Shown piece after piece: positions 26,988-35,831 of a stretch of 64,000 bases of DNA. The notes beneath the pieces were generated by a model. It worked only from the letters and a program-made list of their open reading frames with translations, was not told where the DNA came from and searched no databases. Position numbers and translations under genes: made by a program. The first letter of the stretch is position 1. Every line of letters begins with the position of its first letter. This DNA comes from Alistipes sp. (GTDB lineage Bacteria; Bacteroidota; Bacteroidia; Bacteroidales; Rikenellaceae), in NCBI GenBank assembly GCA_017520545.1, contig JAFXFM010000005.1:1-64000 (forward strand), in the 5' to 3' direction.

Positions 26988-28307
26988 ATGAGTAAATTCT
27001 ACACACTCATAGTGTTGCTATTTGCAGCACTATCGGTCTATTGTGTGTCGGCAACAACTCGCATCAAGCGCGTGCTGACACTCGAAGAGATTTATGCTCT
27101 TGCCGATGAACACAGCAAGAGCGTAAAGAGCAGCAAACTCGCTTTGGCAGAGGCGGATATTGCTGTTAAGGAGGCAAAATCGAAACATCTGCCCAACATT
27201 GACCTCTCGGTTACGGCGAGTTACCTCGGCAATGGCGTATTGACCGACCGCGACTTCTCGAACTCGATGAAGGTCGATATGCCACACTTCGGCAATAACT
27301 TCGCAGTCGAGGCTTCGCAACTTATCTATGGCGGTGGGGTAGTCAGCAGTGGTGTCGCTGTGGCGAAGTTGCAGCAGGATATGGCAAATGTCGATCTTGC
27401 CGACTCGCGCACCCGTGTTCGTTTTATGCTTACGGCATTCTACCTCGACCTATACAAGTTGCACAATTTGTTGCAGGTTTACGATAGGAATATCGAGTTG
27501 GCGGAGGCGCTTATCGAAACCACACGTGCCCGCGAAAAGGAGGGCTTGGCGTTGGCGAACGACATCACACGCTACGAACTCCGTTTGCAGAATATCTCGC
27601 TGGCACGTCGCAAAATCGCAAATGCCATCGAGATTTTGAACGCCAATATGGTTGAGATGCTTGCGCTCGACCCGCAGACCTATATTCTGCCCGATGAGCA
27701 ACTTATGAAATTCTCCTCCGCACCGCAGAACGAGGAGTATTGGCAGAACGAGGCTGCGAGATATTCGCACGACTTGCAACGCTCATCGCTCGGCGTAAAG
27801 TTGAGTGAACAGGGCATACGCTTGGCACGTGCCAATATGTTGCCGAGTGTGGCATTGGTTGCCGCAAACCACTTCGACGGACCAATAACAATTGAGGTAC
27901 CGGTGATTAACAAAAATTTCAACTATTGGTTTGTTGGACTGCGAGTGTCGTGGAGTTTGTCGTCGCTCTACAAGGCGAACAATGGTTTGAAGCGTGCAAA
28001 ATACGCATCGTTGCTCGCTCAATCGCGCTTGGACGAGGCGAAAGAAGGGGTAAAACTCGCTGTTAAGTCGGACTATATCAAATACTTGGAGTCATTCGAG
28101 GAGTTGGCGTCGTATCGCAAAAGCCTGCAACTCGCCAAGGAGAACTACTCGGTCATCGAAACTCGCTATAAGAACGATATGGCGATTGCTACCGATATGG
28201 TCGATGCGGCAAACGAACTGCTCAATTCCGAGTTGCAGTTGGCAAATTCGCAAATAGGCACCATTTTCCAATACTACAAACTTAAATCAACAACAGGAAA
28301 TCTCTAA
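26988..28307 (+). CDS. TolC-family outer membrane efflux protein
   Basis: 439 residues, signal peptide (MSKFYTLIVLLFAALSVYCVSA). Two OEP repeats of long coiled helices (SVKSSKLALAEADIAVKEAKSKHLPNIDLSVTASYLG; RARANMLPSVALVAANHF) with short beta strands, the TolC trimer architecture. It forms the outer-membrane duct for the adaptor and pump encoded directly downstream (13-bp and 2-bp spacers). Confidence 0.93.
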   Translation: MSKFYTLIVLLFAALSVYCVSATTRIKRVLTLEEIYALADEHSKSVKSSKLALAEADIAVKEAKSKHLPNIDLSVTASYLGNGVLTDRDFSNSMKVDMPHFGNNFAVEASQLIYGGGVVSSGVAVAKLQQDMANVDLADSRTRVRFMLTAFYLDLYKLHNLLQVYDRNIELAEALIETTRAREKEGLALANDITRYELRLQNISLARRKIANAIEILNANMVEMLALDPQTYILPDEQLMKFSSAPQNEEYWQNEAARYSHDLQRSSLGVKLSEQGIRLARANMLPSVALVAANHFDGPITIEVPVINKNFNYWFVGLRVSWSLSSLYKANNGLKRAKYASLLAQSRLDEAKEGVKLAVKSDYIKYLESFEELASYRKSLQLAKENYSVIETRYKNDMAIATDMVDAANELLNSELQLANSQIGTIFQYYKLKSTTGNL

Positions 28308-28320
28308 CTCTCAATACATT

Positions 28321-29352
28321 ATGAAACACAAGACAAAGAAAATAATCTACAATATCATAACCTGCGCAACCATCATTGTAACGTTGGTGTGGGTTTGCTC
28401 GAAATTTGTGCATTTCGGCAATGTCGAATTTACCGAGAACGCCCAAGTTCAGCAACATATCGTACCTGTTAATGCCCGTGTTCAAGGATTTGTCAAAGAG
28501 GTGCGCTTCGATGAATACACCGAGGTTAAAAAGGGTGATACGCTCCTTGTTATCGAGCCGGCAGAGTTTAACTATCGTCTTGCGCAGGCCGAAGCGGCAT
28601 ATATCAATGCCGTAGCCGATAAGGAGGCTATGCATAAGGTTATCTCGACCACCAATGCCAACAAGACCGTTACAGAGGCAACAATCAAGGAGGCGGAGGT
28701 GTTGCTCAAAAATGCTGAGCGCAACTATCGTCGTTTCGAGCAGTTGTTGGCGCAGAATGCCGTTACACGTCAGCAGTACGACGATGTTAAAACCCACTAC
28801 GAGGCGACAAAGGCTCGTTGCGAGGTGCTTAAAAGCCAAAAGCAGAGTGTGAATGCCGTAGGAGAGGAGCAGAAAACTCGCCTCGAACAGAACGAGGCGG
28901 CAATTCGCGTGGCTACGGCATCGCTCGAATTGGCAAAGTTGAATCTCTCCTACACAGTAATTATTGCTCCTGCCGACGGTATTACAGGACGCAAAAAAAT
29001 TCAGGAAGGACAACTCGTGCAACCCGGTCAAACCGTTGTGGATATAGTGTCGCACACCGATAAGTGGGTTATGGCAAACTACAAGGAGCGACAAATTGCC
29101 AATATCCGAGAGGGTAGTGAAGTGGAGATTAAGGTAGATGCCATTAAAGATTACATTTTCAAGGGGGTAGTAACCTCTATTTCTGGCGCTACTGGTTCGA
29201 GTTACTCGCTTATGCCGCAGGACAATTCGTCGGGCAACTTCGTAAAGATTGAGCAGCGCATACCTGTGCGTATCGACTTTGTAGGCAACGACGACGCGAT
29301 GATGCGCAAGTTGAGCGCAGGAATGAATGTGGAGTGTAAAGTTCTCTATTAA
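28321..29352 (+). CDS. HlyD/EmrA-type membrane fusion protein
   Basis: 343 residues: a single N-terminal membrane anchor (IIYNIITCATIIVTLVWVCSKF), half-lipoyl segment (VQQHIVPVNARVQGFVKEVRFDEYTEVKKGDTLLVIEP), long alpha-helical hairpin about 80-200, second lipoyl half (LSYTVIIAPADGITGRKKIQEGQLVQPGQTVVDIV) and beta-barrel domain. It links the inner-membrane pump to TolC. In the middle of a three-gene operon. Confidence 0.94.
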   Translation: MKHKTKKIIYNIITCATIIVTLVWVCSKFVHFGNVEFTENAQVQQHIVPVNARVQGFVKEVRFDEYTEVKKGDTLLVIEPAEFNYRLAQAEAAYINAVADKEAMHKVISTTNANKTVTEATIKEAEVLLKNAERNYRRFEQLLAQNAVTRQQYDDVKTHYEATKARCEVLKSQKQSVNAVGEEQKTRLEQNEAAIRVATASLELAKLNLSYTVIIAPADGITGRKKIQEGQLVQPGQTVVDIVSHTDKWVMANYKERQIANIREGSEVEIKVDAIKDYIFKGVVTSISGATGSSYSLMPQDNSSGNFVKIEQRIPVRIDFVGNDDAMMRKLSAGMNVECKVLY

Positions 29353-29354
29353 CG

Positions 29355-30959
29355 ATGCACGATCATAATCAGAAATTCGAAATTCCGCAGTTTCGCTCCT
29401 TTGTGCCGGAGTGGCTACGCCCGTGGATAGTGATACTTTTCGTTATCGTTATCCAATTTTCGGGCGGCGTATATCTGGCAGCGGCGAGCGAAATGGTCGG
29501 CACTACGCAACTGCTCAACGAGGATATAATGATGGCGGGTTACGCCTCGCTGGTGGGTATGGCGCTATTCTTCGGAATGATGTTCAGGGTGAAGTTTGCT
29601 GTGCGACCTCGTACCACGCTGCTGATGTGTGCGGGAGTTATTGCGGCGGCAAACCTCATTGCTATAAACACCACGAATGTGCCATTGCTTGTTGGCGTGT
29701 CGTTTGTGGCGGGATTTTTCCGTATGTGGGCAACCTTCGAGTGTAACTCCACAATTCAGTTGTGGCTCACTCCGAAGCGCGATTTATCGGTATTCTTCTG
29801 CTATGTTTATCTTATAGTGAACAGCGCAATTCAGCTCTCGGGCATCGCCACTGTATTCTTCTCGGTGTGGGCTTCGTGGCACTTTATGCACTACTTCATA
29901 GTGGCAGCATTGTTGGTTATGATGCTGCTTGTGATGATTATATATAAGGATATCCGTGTTATGCCACATCTGCCACTCTACGGTATCGATTGGCTCGGAA
30001 TGTCGATGTGGGGTATTACGGCTCTGTCGGTGCTGTTTATCTGCCTTTATGGCGAGTACTACGATTGGTGGTACGCTTGGCAGATTCGTGCGGCTGCGCT
30101 CTGTGGAGTGGTTACGCTTGCGCTGAATTTGTGGCGAGCGTCGTTTATCCGCCACCCATATATTATGCTCGACACGCTAAAACAACCTATCGTGCCTATA
30201 ACCATTGCAATACTTATCGTTGCCGATACGCTGCTTGCGCCGTCGCACATATTCGAACACGCTCTGATGGAGGGTGTGCTTGGCTACGATGCCGAGAATA
30301 TGATCTCTCTGAATTGGGTGGCGTTCTTTGGTACCGTTGTTGCGGTGTTGTTTACTTGGCAGACCTTTGCACGCCGCAAGTGGTCGTATCAGCGAATGTT
30401 AGTCATCGCCTTCTCGGCTATTGCGCTCTATTTGGCATATTTCTACTTCACGATAGACTACAACTTACCGAAGGAGGCACTATATTTTCCGATTTTCGTG
30501 CGAACTTTCGGCTATATTATCGTGGCGGTGGCGGTGCTGACCTCGCTTACACGCTTGCCGTTCCCGTTTCACTTTATGCAGGGAGTGATGATGCAAAACC
30601 TATTTAGCGCATCGTTGGCGGGCGTTATCGGCACAACAATTGTGGCACGAGCGATGAAGGTTGTTATGGCTCGCAATGCGGCGTGGCTGTCCGAGGGTAT
30701 GGATAGCGTAAATCTATCGACTCTCCGCACGCCGTTTATGTCGTTCTATGGCGAGGTACAGGTGCAGGCACTGCTCGAAACTATGAAGGAGATATATGGT
30801 TGGTTGCTATGGTTGGCAATTTTTACGATTATATTCTTGGGCGTGCGCTATTCGGGCGTGCGACCTCGCCACGTAATTCACCCGACATTCAAGGCTATCT
30901 CTGCGGCTGTCCGTGTAACTGTGCGCCCTATACAGCGGCTTATTAGGCGCAAAGCGTAG
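29355..30959 (+). CDS. MFS transporter of the EmrB/DHA2 type
   Basis: 534 residues with about 14 hydrophobic segments, starting 2 bp after the adaptor gene. It is a divergent major facilitator: the usual DHA2 motifs are weak, but the operon position with TolC and EmrA-like partners makes it the pump of a tripartite drug or metabolite exporter. The C-terminal tail is strongly basic (VRVTVRPIQRLIRRKA). Substrate unknown. Confidence 0.88.
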   Translation: MHDHNQKFEIPQFRSFVPEWLRPWIVILFVIVIQFSGGVYLAAASEMVGTTQLLNEDIMMAGYASLVGMALFFGMMFRVKFAVRPRTTLLMCAGVIAAANLIAINTTNVPLLVGVSFVAGFFRMWATFECNSTIQLWLTPKRDLSVFFCYVYLIVNSAIQLSGIATVFFSVWASWHFMHYFIVAALLVMMLLVMIIYKDIRVMPHLPLYGIDWLGMSMWGITALSVLFICLYGEYYDWWYAWQIRAAALCGVVTLALNLWRASFIRHPYIMLDTLKQPIVPITIAILIVADTLLAPSHIFEHALMEGVLGYDAENMISLNWVAFFGTVVAVLFTWQTFARRKWSYQRMLVIAFSAIALYLAYFYFTIDYNLPKEALYFPIFVRTFGYIIVAVAVLTSLTRLPFPFHFMQGVMMQNLFSASLAGVIGTTIVARAMKVVMARNAAWLSEGMDSVNLSTLRTPFMSFYGEVQVQALLETMKEIYGWLLWLAIFTIIFLGVRYSGVRPRHVIHPTFKAISAAVRVTVRPIQRLIRRKA

Positions 30960-30997
30960 TTTTAATGATAAAAGCTTTTCGTTTCCCATTTTTTTGC

Positions 30998-31005
30998 TAT
31001 CTTTG
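30998..31005 (+). promoter_or_regulatory. -7 element of the glycosyltransferase gene
   Basis: TATCTTTG, 24 bp before the ATG at 31029. Confidence 0.6.
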
Positions 31006-31028
31006 TATAGAATATAAAACGAAGAGGT

Positions 31029-32171
31029 ATGAAAATTGTAGTTCTTGGTCCTGCGCACCCATATCGTGGCGGTTTGGCGTCGATTATGGAGACTATGGCT
31101 CGCGAGTATCAGCGTCGTGGAGATGAGGTTAAGGTCTACACCTTCTCGCTGCAATACCCTTCGTTGCTATTTCCGGGTAAGAGTCAAACGGTCGATAGCC
31201 CCGCACCGCACGATTTGCATATCGAGCGCATCGTAAATACCTGCAACCCTCTGAATTGGGTAAAGGTGGGCAGACGTCTGCGCAAGGAGGCTCCCGATAT
31301 GATTCTTATGAAGTATTGGACTCCGTTTATGGCTCCGTGCTTTGGTACTATTGCCCGCATTGCCCGCAAAAACGGCAAGACAAAGGTCATTTGTCAAATC
31401 GACAATGTCGAGCCACACGAACACCATCTTGTGGATAAACCATTCAACCGCTACTATCTCGGTGCGGTGGATGGTTTTGTCTATATGTCGGAGCAGGTGG
31501 GCGGCGAATTGCGTGCCTACACCTCCGCTCCTGCGATATTCTCGCCACACCCTATGTTCGAGAACTTCGGTGAGAGGGTAGAGCGCAACGAAGCGTGCGA
31601 ACAACTCGGTCTTGATGCGTCGAAGCGGTATCTGCTATTCTTTGGTCTTATTCGCGATTACAAGGGTTTAGACCTACTTTTGGAGGCTTTCGAACAGATT
31701 GGGGACAAGGAGTTACGTTTGGTCGTTGCAGGCGAATTTTACAACGATAAAGAGCAATATCGTGCCATTCTCGACCGCTTGGGCGAGAGGGTAGTGCTGC
31801 ACGAAGGTTTTGTGAAGGACGACGATGTGCGCTACTATTTTTCGGTTGCGGACGCTCTGGTTTTGCCATATCGCACCGCTACGCAGAGTGGCGTTACGCA
31901 GATTGCCTACAACTTCTCTGTTCCGATGATTGTAACGCGCGTGGGCGGTCTTCCCGAGATTGTCGCTGACGATAGGGTAGGCTTCGTCTGCGAGCCAACG
32001 GCAGAGAGTATCGCCGAGGCGATAGAACGACTCTATTCGGGCGATGCGCTATCTCGTTTTGCCGCCAACTTCCCCGATGAACGCAAACGCTTCTCGTGGG
32101 CAACGATGTGTGATAAGTTGGTGGAGGTGCTTTATAAAACGGAAAGCGGAAAGCGGAAAGCGGAAAACTAA
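31029..32171 (+). CDS. Family 4 glycosyltransferase
   Basis: 380-residue GT-B fold enzyme: N-terminal acceptor half starts KIVVLGPAHPYRGGLASIMETMA; C-terminal donor half has LLFFGLIRDYKGLDLLLEAF, VLPYRTATQSGVTQIAYNFSVPMIVTRVGGLPEIV (GT4 E-x7-E region variant) and VGFVCEPTAESIAEAI. Acceptor and sugar unknown. Its last ten codons (TESGKRKAEN) and stop lie inside a GCGGAAA heptamer repeat, so the C-terminal tail is repeat-encoded. Confidence 0.9.
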   Translation: MKIVVLGPAHPYRGGLASIMETMAREYQRRGDEVKVYTFSLQYPSLLFPGKSQTVDSPAPHDLHIERIVNTCNPLNWVKVGRRLRKEAPDMILMKYWTPFMAPCFGTIARIARKNGKTKVICQIDNVEPHEHHLVDKPFNRYYLGAVDGFVYMSEQVGGELRAYTSAPAIFSPHPMFENFGERVERNEACEQLGLDASKRYLLFFGLIRDYKGLDLLLEAFEQIGDKELRLVVAGEFYNDKEQYRAILDRLGERVVLHEGFVKDDDVRYYFSVADALVLPYRTATQSGVTQIAYNFSVPMIVTRVGGLPEIVADDRVGFVCEPTAESIAEAIERLYSGDALSRFAANFPDERKRFSWATMCDKLVEVLYKTESGKRKAEN

Positions 32172-32174
32172 AAC
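32138..32174 (+). repeat. Heptamer tandem repeat, GGAAAGC family, overlapping the end of the glycosyltransferase gene
   Basis: Units ACGGAAA, GCGGAAA (three times), ACTAAAA. The stop codon TAA is inside the last unit. Confidence 0.8.
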
Positions 32175-32190
32175 CTTTCAGCGCTCCCTT

Positions 32191-32220
32191 ACTCGCCGTT
32201 ACTAGCCCTTACTAGCCCTT
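32191..32220 (+). repeat. Decamer tandem repeat
   Basis: Three 10-bp units: ACTCGCCGTT, ACTAGCCCTT, ACTAGCCCTT. It lies in the 187-bp spacer after the glycosyltransferase gene; no gene seen in this spacer. Confidence 0.7.
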
Positions 32221-32311
32221 AATTCTCTTGCGCCGTGATGAGGGCAGGAGTCCGCAAAACCAACAGACCCCACCGCCCTAACGGGCACCTCCTATCCACT
32301 CCTATAACAAC

Positions 32312-32339
32312 AAAAAAAAGGCGACCAAACGGTCGCCTT
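32312..32339 (-). terminator. Terminator of the lipoprotein gene (minus strand)
   Basis: Stem AAGGCGACC / GGTCGCCTT, loop of four, with eight A on the plus strand (a T tract on the minus strand). Confidence 0.82.
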
Positions 32340-32358
32340 AAAATTTGTTTGCTGCAAA

Positions 32359-33495
32359 TTATTTCGCGAGGTTAAGAACCGACGAGAACTTCTTAGCAAC
32401 ATACTTCTGGTTAGCCATCTTGTGCATAACCTTAACCTTGCTGTTCTTCGACAACTTTGCAGGAGCAACGCCAGCATCCTCCGGAGCGGTTGTTGGAGTT
32501 ACAGTCATAACCTCACCCGAGAAAGTGTAAGCAGCCTCTGTGTAGTTCCATACGTAGATATCCTCACCGATAACAGGGAAGATAGTGAATGCAGTAACTA
32601 TGAACTCGTCACCGGTTGTAATCTGACCCTTGTAAGCGTTGAGAGATACATTGCCGTTAGCGTCCATAGCGAATGTGTATGGAGCATACTCACCACCTAC
32701 CATATACATATTATCTGGGTCGTAGGTAGGGAGCTCGCTCTGTGCCAACCACTGATATACCATACCGGCATTAGCACCTTCTGTTACCTCGTAAACGACC
32801 ACCTCGTTGAGCAACTCAATCTTGTTATCGTTGTAAACACCGATTGCATAACCATCATAGAGGAAGAAACCATCCCAGCCATAAACCAATGCGTAACCCT
32901 CCAACGACTCGTGCTCAGTAGCACCATCAACGATCTGGATTGGACGAATCAACTCCTCGTCAGTCCAAGCCTCCTCGTACTTCTCGGTCAAAGGATTGGT
33001 CTGCTGAACATAGGTCTTTGGAGAAGTTACCTCCCACCAGCCTACCCACTGTGCAGTGTCGAAAGTAGATGCAGGACTCTTGAACGACTTGTAAGAAACT
33101 GCTGTGCTTGTGAGGTTACCGTTAGTATCAACACCATAAGCATACGCTACGAACTCCTTATCAGGAGTAACACGGCTTGAGTCCCACTCGGCTGTACCTG
33201 CGTTGAGAAGTTGCTCCCAAGTGTACTGACCAGCATCAACAGCCTCAACCAATTCAGCGTAGTGCTCGTTGATGTCGAAACTTGCGAAATCAGCCTTCGA
33301 CATAACGTTAGCATAGAAAGAGCGAGTAGCCTCCTTTGCAGTTACCTTGATGTGAGCAGAAGTTGGAGTAATGTTCGTAACCTCGATTGCGAACTCGCCA
33401 GCACCCTCATTACCTGTCTTGTCGCCACCTCCATCAGGAGTACAGCTTGCAAATGCAAGACCTACAGCGGCCAAAAGTAAAAATACCTTTTTCAT
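32359..33495 (-). CDS. Surface-type lipoprotein of unknown function
   Basis: 378 residues; lipobox LAFAS-C18 followed by TPDGGGDKTGNEGAGE, almost the same post-Cys sequence as the BACON lipoprotein at 13324 (CTPDGGDEAG). Residues about 35-130 resemble a fibronectin-III-like strand pattern (FAIEVTNITPTSAHIKVTAKE...); the rest is beta-rich with many Trp/Tyr. No enzymatic motif. A clean promoter precedes it. Confidence 0.82.
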   Translation of the reverse strand: MKKVFLLLAAVGLAFASCTPDGGGDKTGNEGAGEFAIEVTNITPTSAHIKVTAKEATRSFYANVMSKADFASFDINEHYAELVEAVDAGQYTWEQLLNAGTAEWDSSRVTPDKEFVAYAYGVDTNGNLTSTAVSYKSFKSPASTFDTAQWVGWWEVTSPKTYVQQTNPLTEKYEEAWTDEELIRPIQIVDGATEHESLEGYALVYGWDGFFLYDGYAIGVYNDNKIELLNEVVVYEVTEGANAGMVYQWLAQSELPTYDPDNMYMVGGEYAPYTFAMDANGNVSLNAYKGQITTGDEFIVTAFTIFPVIGEDIYVWNYTEAAYTFSGEVMTVTPTTAPEDAGVAPAKLSKNSKVKVMHKMANQKYVAKKFSSVLNLAK

Positions 33496-33638
33496 AATAA
33501 CATTTTTTAAAGTTAATAAATAAAGTGAATTTGAATGTTTGTTTAATTTTTATTGGCTTTCATTCCGTAATCACAACCTCTGCTTTCGGCTCCCTAACCT
33601 GCCAAAAACTCGGCTACAATCGGATAAATACCTATCGC

Positions 33639-33669
33639 AAAGTTATATTAAAAAAAATTAAAAACCAAA
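33639..33669 (-). promoter_or_regulatory. Promoter of the lipoprotein gene
   Basis: Minus strand: TTTG (33669-33666), 19 bp, TAACTTTG (33646-33639). The leader to the ATG at 33495 would be about 135 nt. Confidence 0.75.
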
Positions 33670-33734
33670 TAATTTATCAATATAAATATGCTTAAATTAC
33701 GATTTTTATGTTTTTAGGCGGGTATTGCTAACAA

Positions 33735-33764
33735 ATAAGCCTCCCACACAGGAAGGCTTATTAC
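33735..33764. other. Isolated hairpin
   Basis: Inverted repeat AATAAGCCT / AGGCTTATT with a loop of about 10. It lies in an otherwise gene-free stretch (33496-33984) that holds the lipoprotein promoter, this hairpin and the palindromic repeat elements; no T tract. Confidence 0.45.
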
Positions 33765-33796
33765 AAATTGTAAGCAAGAAAAAATTACTTGTTGAG

Positions 33797-33830
33797 TCAT
33801 TGCGAGAGCCGATAGGCTTCTGGCAATTTC
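33797..33830. repeat. Truncated copy of the CGTCATTGCGAG repeat
   Basis: Left part of the 92-bp element described at 33844 (TCATTGCGAGAGCC...GGCAATTTC), ending before the inner palindrome. Confidence 0.7.
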
Positions 33831-33843
33831 AATTGCACCATTC

Positions 33844-33935
33844 CGTCATTGCGAGAGCCGGTAGGCTCGTGGCAATCTCCTCACTCGATGCAAAGTGGGA
33901 GATTCCCACGGTCGCTTTGCTCCCTCGGAATGACG
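33844..33935. repeat. 92-bp palindromic CGTCATTGCGAG repeat, left copy
   Basis: Begins CGTCATTGCGAG and ends GGAATGACG; inner arms GGCAATCTCC and GGGAGATTCCC also pair, so the whole unit can fold as a branched hairpin. It matches the copy at 34294-34385 at 87 of 92 positions. Elements of this type (CGTCATTGCGAG...CAATGACG) are known as dispersed repeats in many bacteria. Confidence 0.88.
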
Positions 33936-33984
33936 TTTTGTTTACTATACTCCCTTGGAATAATGACTTTTGGGTAATTCGTTA

Positions 33985-34272
33985 CTATTCGGCAAGTAAG
34001 TCTTTCCATTCGGGGTTGTTGGCACTTATCAAAGCCTCCTTACGCTTGCGAGACCAACTTTTAAGTTGTTTCTCACGGGCTATGGCTGCATCCATATTGC
34101 CAAATTCCTCGAAGTGAAGCAAATGCGTGAGATTGTACCTCGCTGAAAAACCGCCTAATAAACCACCCTTATGCTGCACCATTCGTTGCTCTATGTTGGA
34201 TGTTACACCAATATATAGAGTGGTATGGTATTTATTGGATAGTATGTATACGCAAGGCTTTTCATAAACTCA
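33985..34272 (-). pseudogene. GIY-YIG endonuclease, start region out of frame
   Basis: The frame ending at 33985 encodes, from about 34255 down, PCVYILSNKYHTTLYIGVT...: the GIY (VYI) and YIG motifs, then RMVQHKGG, FEEF and AAIAREKQLKSWSR, i.e. a complete solitary GIY-YIG domain of about 90 aa. But this frame has no usable start before the motif: upstream it reads TGA-Val-Tyr-Glu-Lys. The ATG at 34265-34263 (ATGAAAAGCCT) is one base out of frame; five A instead of four would restore M-K-K-P-C-V-Y-I. So the gene is frameshifted at its start, or starts at a non-standard codon, or the base run is a sequencing error. The first regular in-frame ATG (34182) would lose the catalytic motifs. Flanked on both sides by the 92-bp palindromic repeat. 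Confidence 0.75.
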
Positions 34273-34293
34273 CAAATCTCATTTGCCCCATTC

Positions 34294-34385
34294 CGTCATT
34301 GCGAGAGCCGATAGGCTCGTGGCAATCTCCTCGCTCGATGTAACGTGGGAGATTCCCACGGTCGCTTTGCTCCCTTGGAATGACG
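34294..34385. repeat. 92-bp palindromic CGTCATTGCGAG repeat, right copy
   Basis: Direct repeat of 33844-33935 with five mismatches. It ends 7 bp before the stop codon of the MFS gene. Confidence 0.88.
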
Positions 34386-34392
34386 ACTTCGG

Positions 34393-35799
34393 TTACTCCT
34401 TTATGTTCGGCAACTCCAAGCCGTAGCTGTTGCGTTTATCCAAGAACTTCAACCAGAGGCTGAAGATAAGCGCAAGAACGCCCAACGATGCAAAAATCAA
34501 CATTGGCACGGTGTAGTTGTAGACAGCGCCCTCCACACCGGCAGCAATCTGCTCCGAAACACCGGGGTTGCATCGCTCCAAAGCCCAGCCGATAAGCATT
34601 GGCGTACCCATCAAACCGAAGTTCTGCACCCAGAAAATCAACGAGTAGGCGCTACCTAAATATCGCTTGTCCATAATTTTAGGAATCGACGGCCAAAGCG
34701 ATGCCGGCACCAACGAGAAAGATATACCCAAGAGAATAATTGCCACGAAGGCTACAATCTGATTAGGGAATGCCGGCAACACCAGCGCAAAGGTGAGGTG
34801 GCACACAATCATCAGCAACGAGCCGAGAATAAGCATTGTTGCCCCCTTGCCCTTCTTATCGAGGAACCAACCAAGTAATGGTGTAACGCAGGCTGCACCA
34901 ATAGGGAACCAGCGGAAGATATCCGATGCCATCTTTGCGGAGAGATGGAGGTTGCTTTGCAACATATTGGCAGCAAACTTCTGGAATGGGAAGATGGCAG
35001 AGTAGTACAACACGCACAACAACGCAACAATCCAGAACAACTTGCTCTTGAAGATATTGATAATATCCGAGAACTTAAACTCCTCTTCGCTCTCTCCTTG
35101 TACGGCATCAGCACCGAGCTGCTTGTCGAACTTTTTATCCATTACACAGAAGACAGAGAAGCAGAGAAGGCCGATAAAGAGCAATGCAACGCAGAATGCA
35201 ACGGGCTTAACAACGGTAGGGTCGATATCGCCTGCCAAACGTGGCGATATTGTAAATATAGCGAACACGCCCACGCGCGCGAGCGCCATCTCCAAACCCA
35301 TAGCCAAAGCCATCTCCTTGCCCTCGAACCACTTTGCAAGAGCCTTCGACGCTGTAATACCAGCCATCTCGCAACCGCAACCGAAAATCATAAATCCGAG
35401 CGAAGCGAGCTTTGCGCTACCGGGCATTGCTACCCACCACGAGTTCAACCAAGCCTCGAGCGAAGTGCCGGCAAACCAGTCGCTTACGGCGTAGAACTTT
35501 ATGCTCGCACCTATGACCATAACGATTGCCGAGGTCAATCCGGTGAAGCGAATACCCATTTTGTCGAGGATAATACCCGCAACAATAAGGAAACCGCAAG
35601 TGTTTAGCAGATACTCCGAACTGGTGAATTTACCATAAGCGAATGGCATCCAACCGTGAGTCTTCTGAATAATCTCTTGCAATGGAGAGATTACATCCAC
35701 GAACATATGCGCGAACAACATCATAAGTGCGATAAGCACCATCGCACCCCAACGAGCCCACGCAGAGTCGTTCAATTTCTTTTGAATTGTTTGAGTCAT
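34393..35799 (-). CDS. MFS transporter
   Basis: 468 residues with 12 hydrophobic segments (LIALMMLFAHMFVDVISPL; YLLNTCGFLIVAGIILDKMGI; ...; MLIFASLGVLALIFSLWLKFL). The A-like motif between TM2 and TM3 is ILDKMGIR, and LGWFLDKKGKG repeats it in the second half, the typical MFS duplication. Substrate unclear (sugar-phosphate/organic-anion-like families are possible). 32 bp downstream of the TPR gene, so probably in the ffh-era-TPR-MFS run. Confidence 0.88.
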   Translation of the reverse strand: MTQTIQKKLNDSAWARWGAMVLIALMMLFAHMFVDVISPLQEIIQKTHGWMPFAYGKFTSSEYLLNTCGFLIVAGIILDKMGIRFTGLTSAIVMVIGASIKFYAVSDWFAGTSLEAWLNSWWVAMPGSAKLASLGFMIFGCGCEMAGITASKALAKWFEGKEMALAMGLEMALARVGVFAIFTISPRLAGDIDPTVVKPVAFCVALLFIGLLCFSVFCVMDKKFDKQLGADAVQGESEEEFKFSDIINIFKSKLFWIVALLCVLYYSAIFPFQKFAANMLQSNLHLSAKMASDIFRWFPIGAACVTPLLGWFLDKKGKGATMLILGSLLMIVCHLTFALVLPAFPNQIVAFVAIILLGISFSLVPASLWPSIPKIMDKRYLGSAYSLIFWVQNFGLMGTPMLIGWALERCNPGVSEQIAAGVEGAVYNYTVPMLIFASLGVLALIFSLWLKFLDKRNSYGLELPNIKE

Positions 35800-35831
35800 A
35801 ATAGCTGTTTTATTTAAGTTTTTAAAATGTG

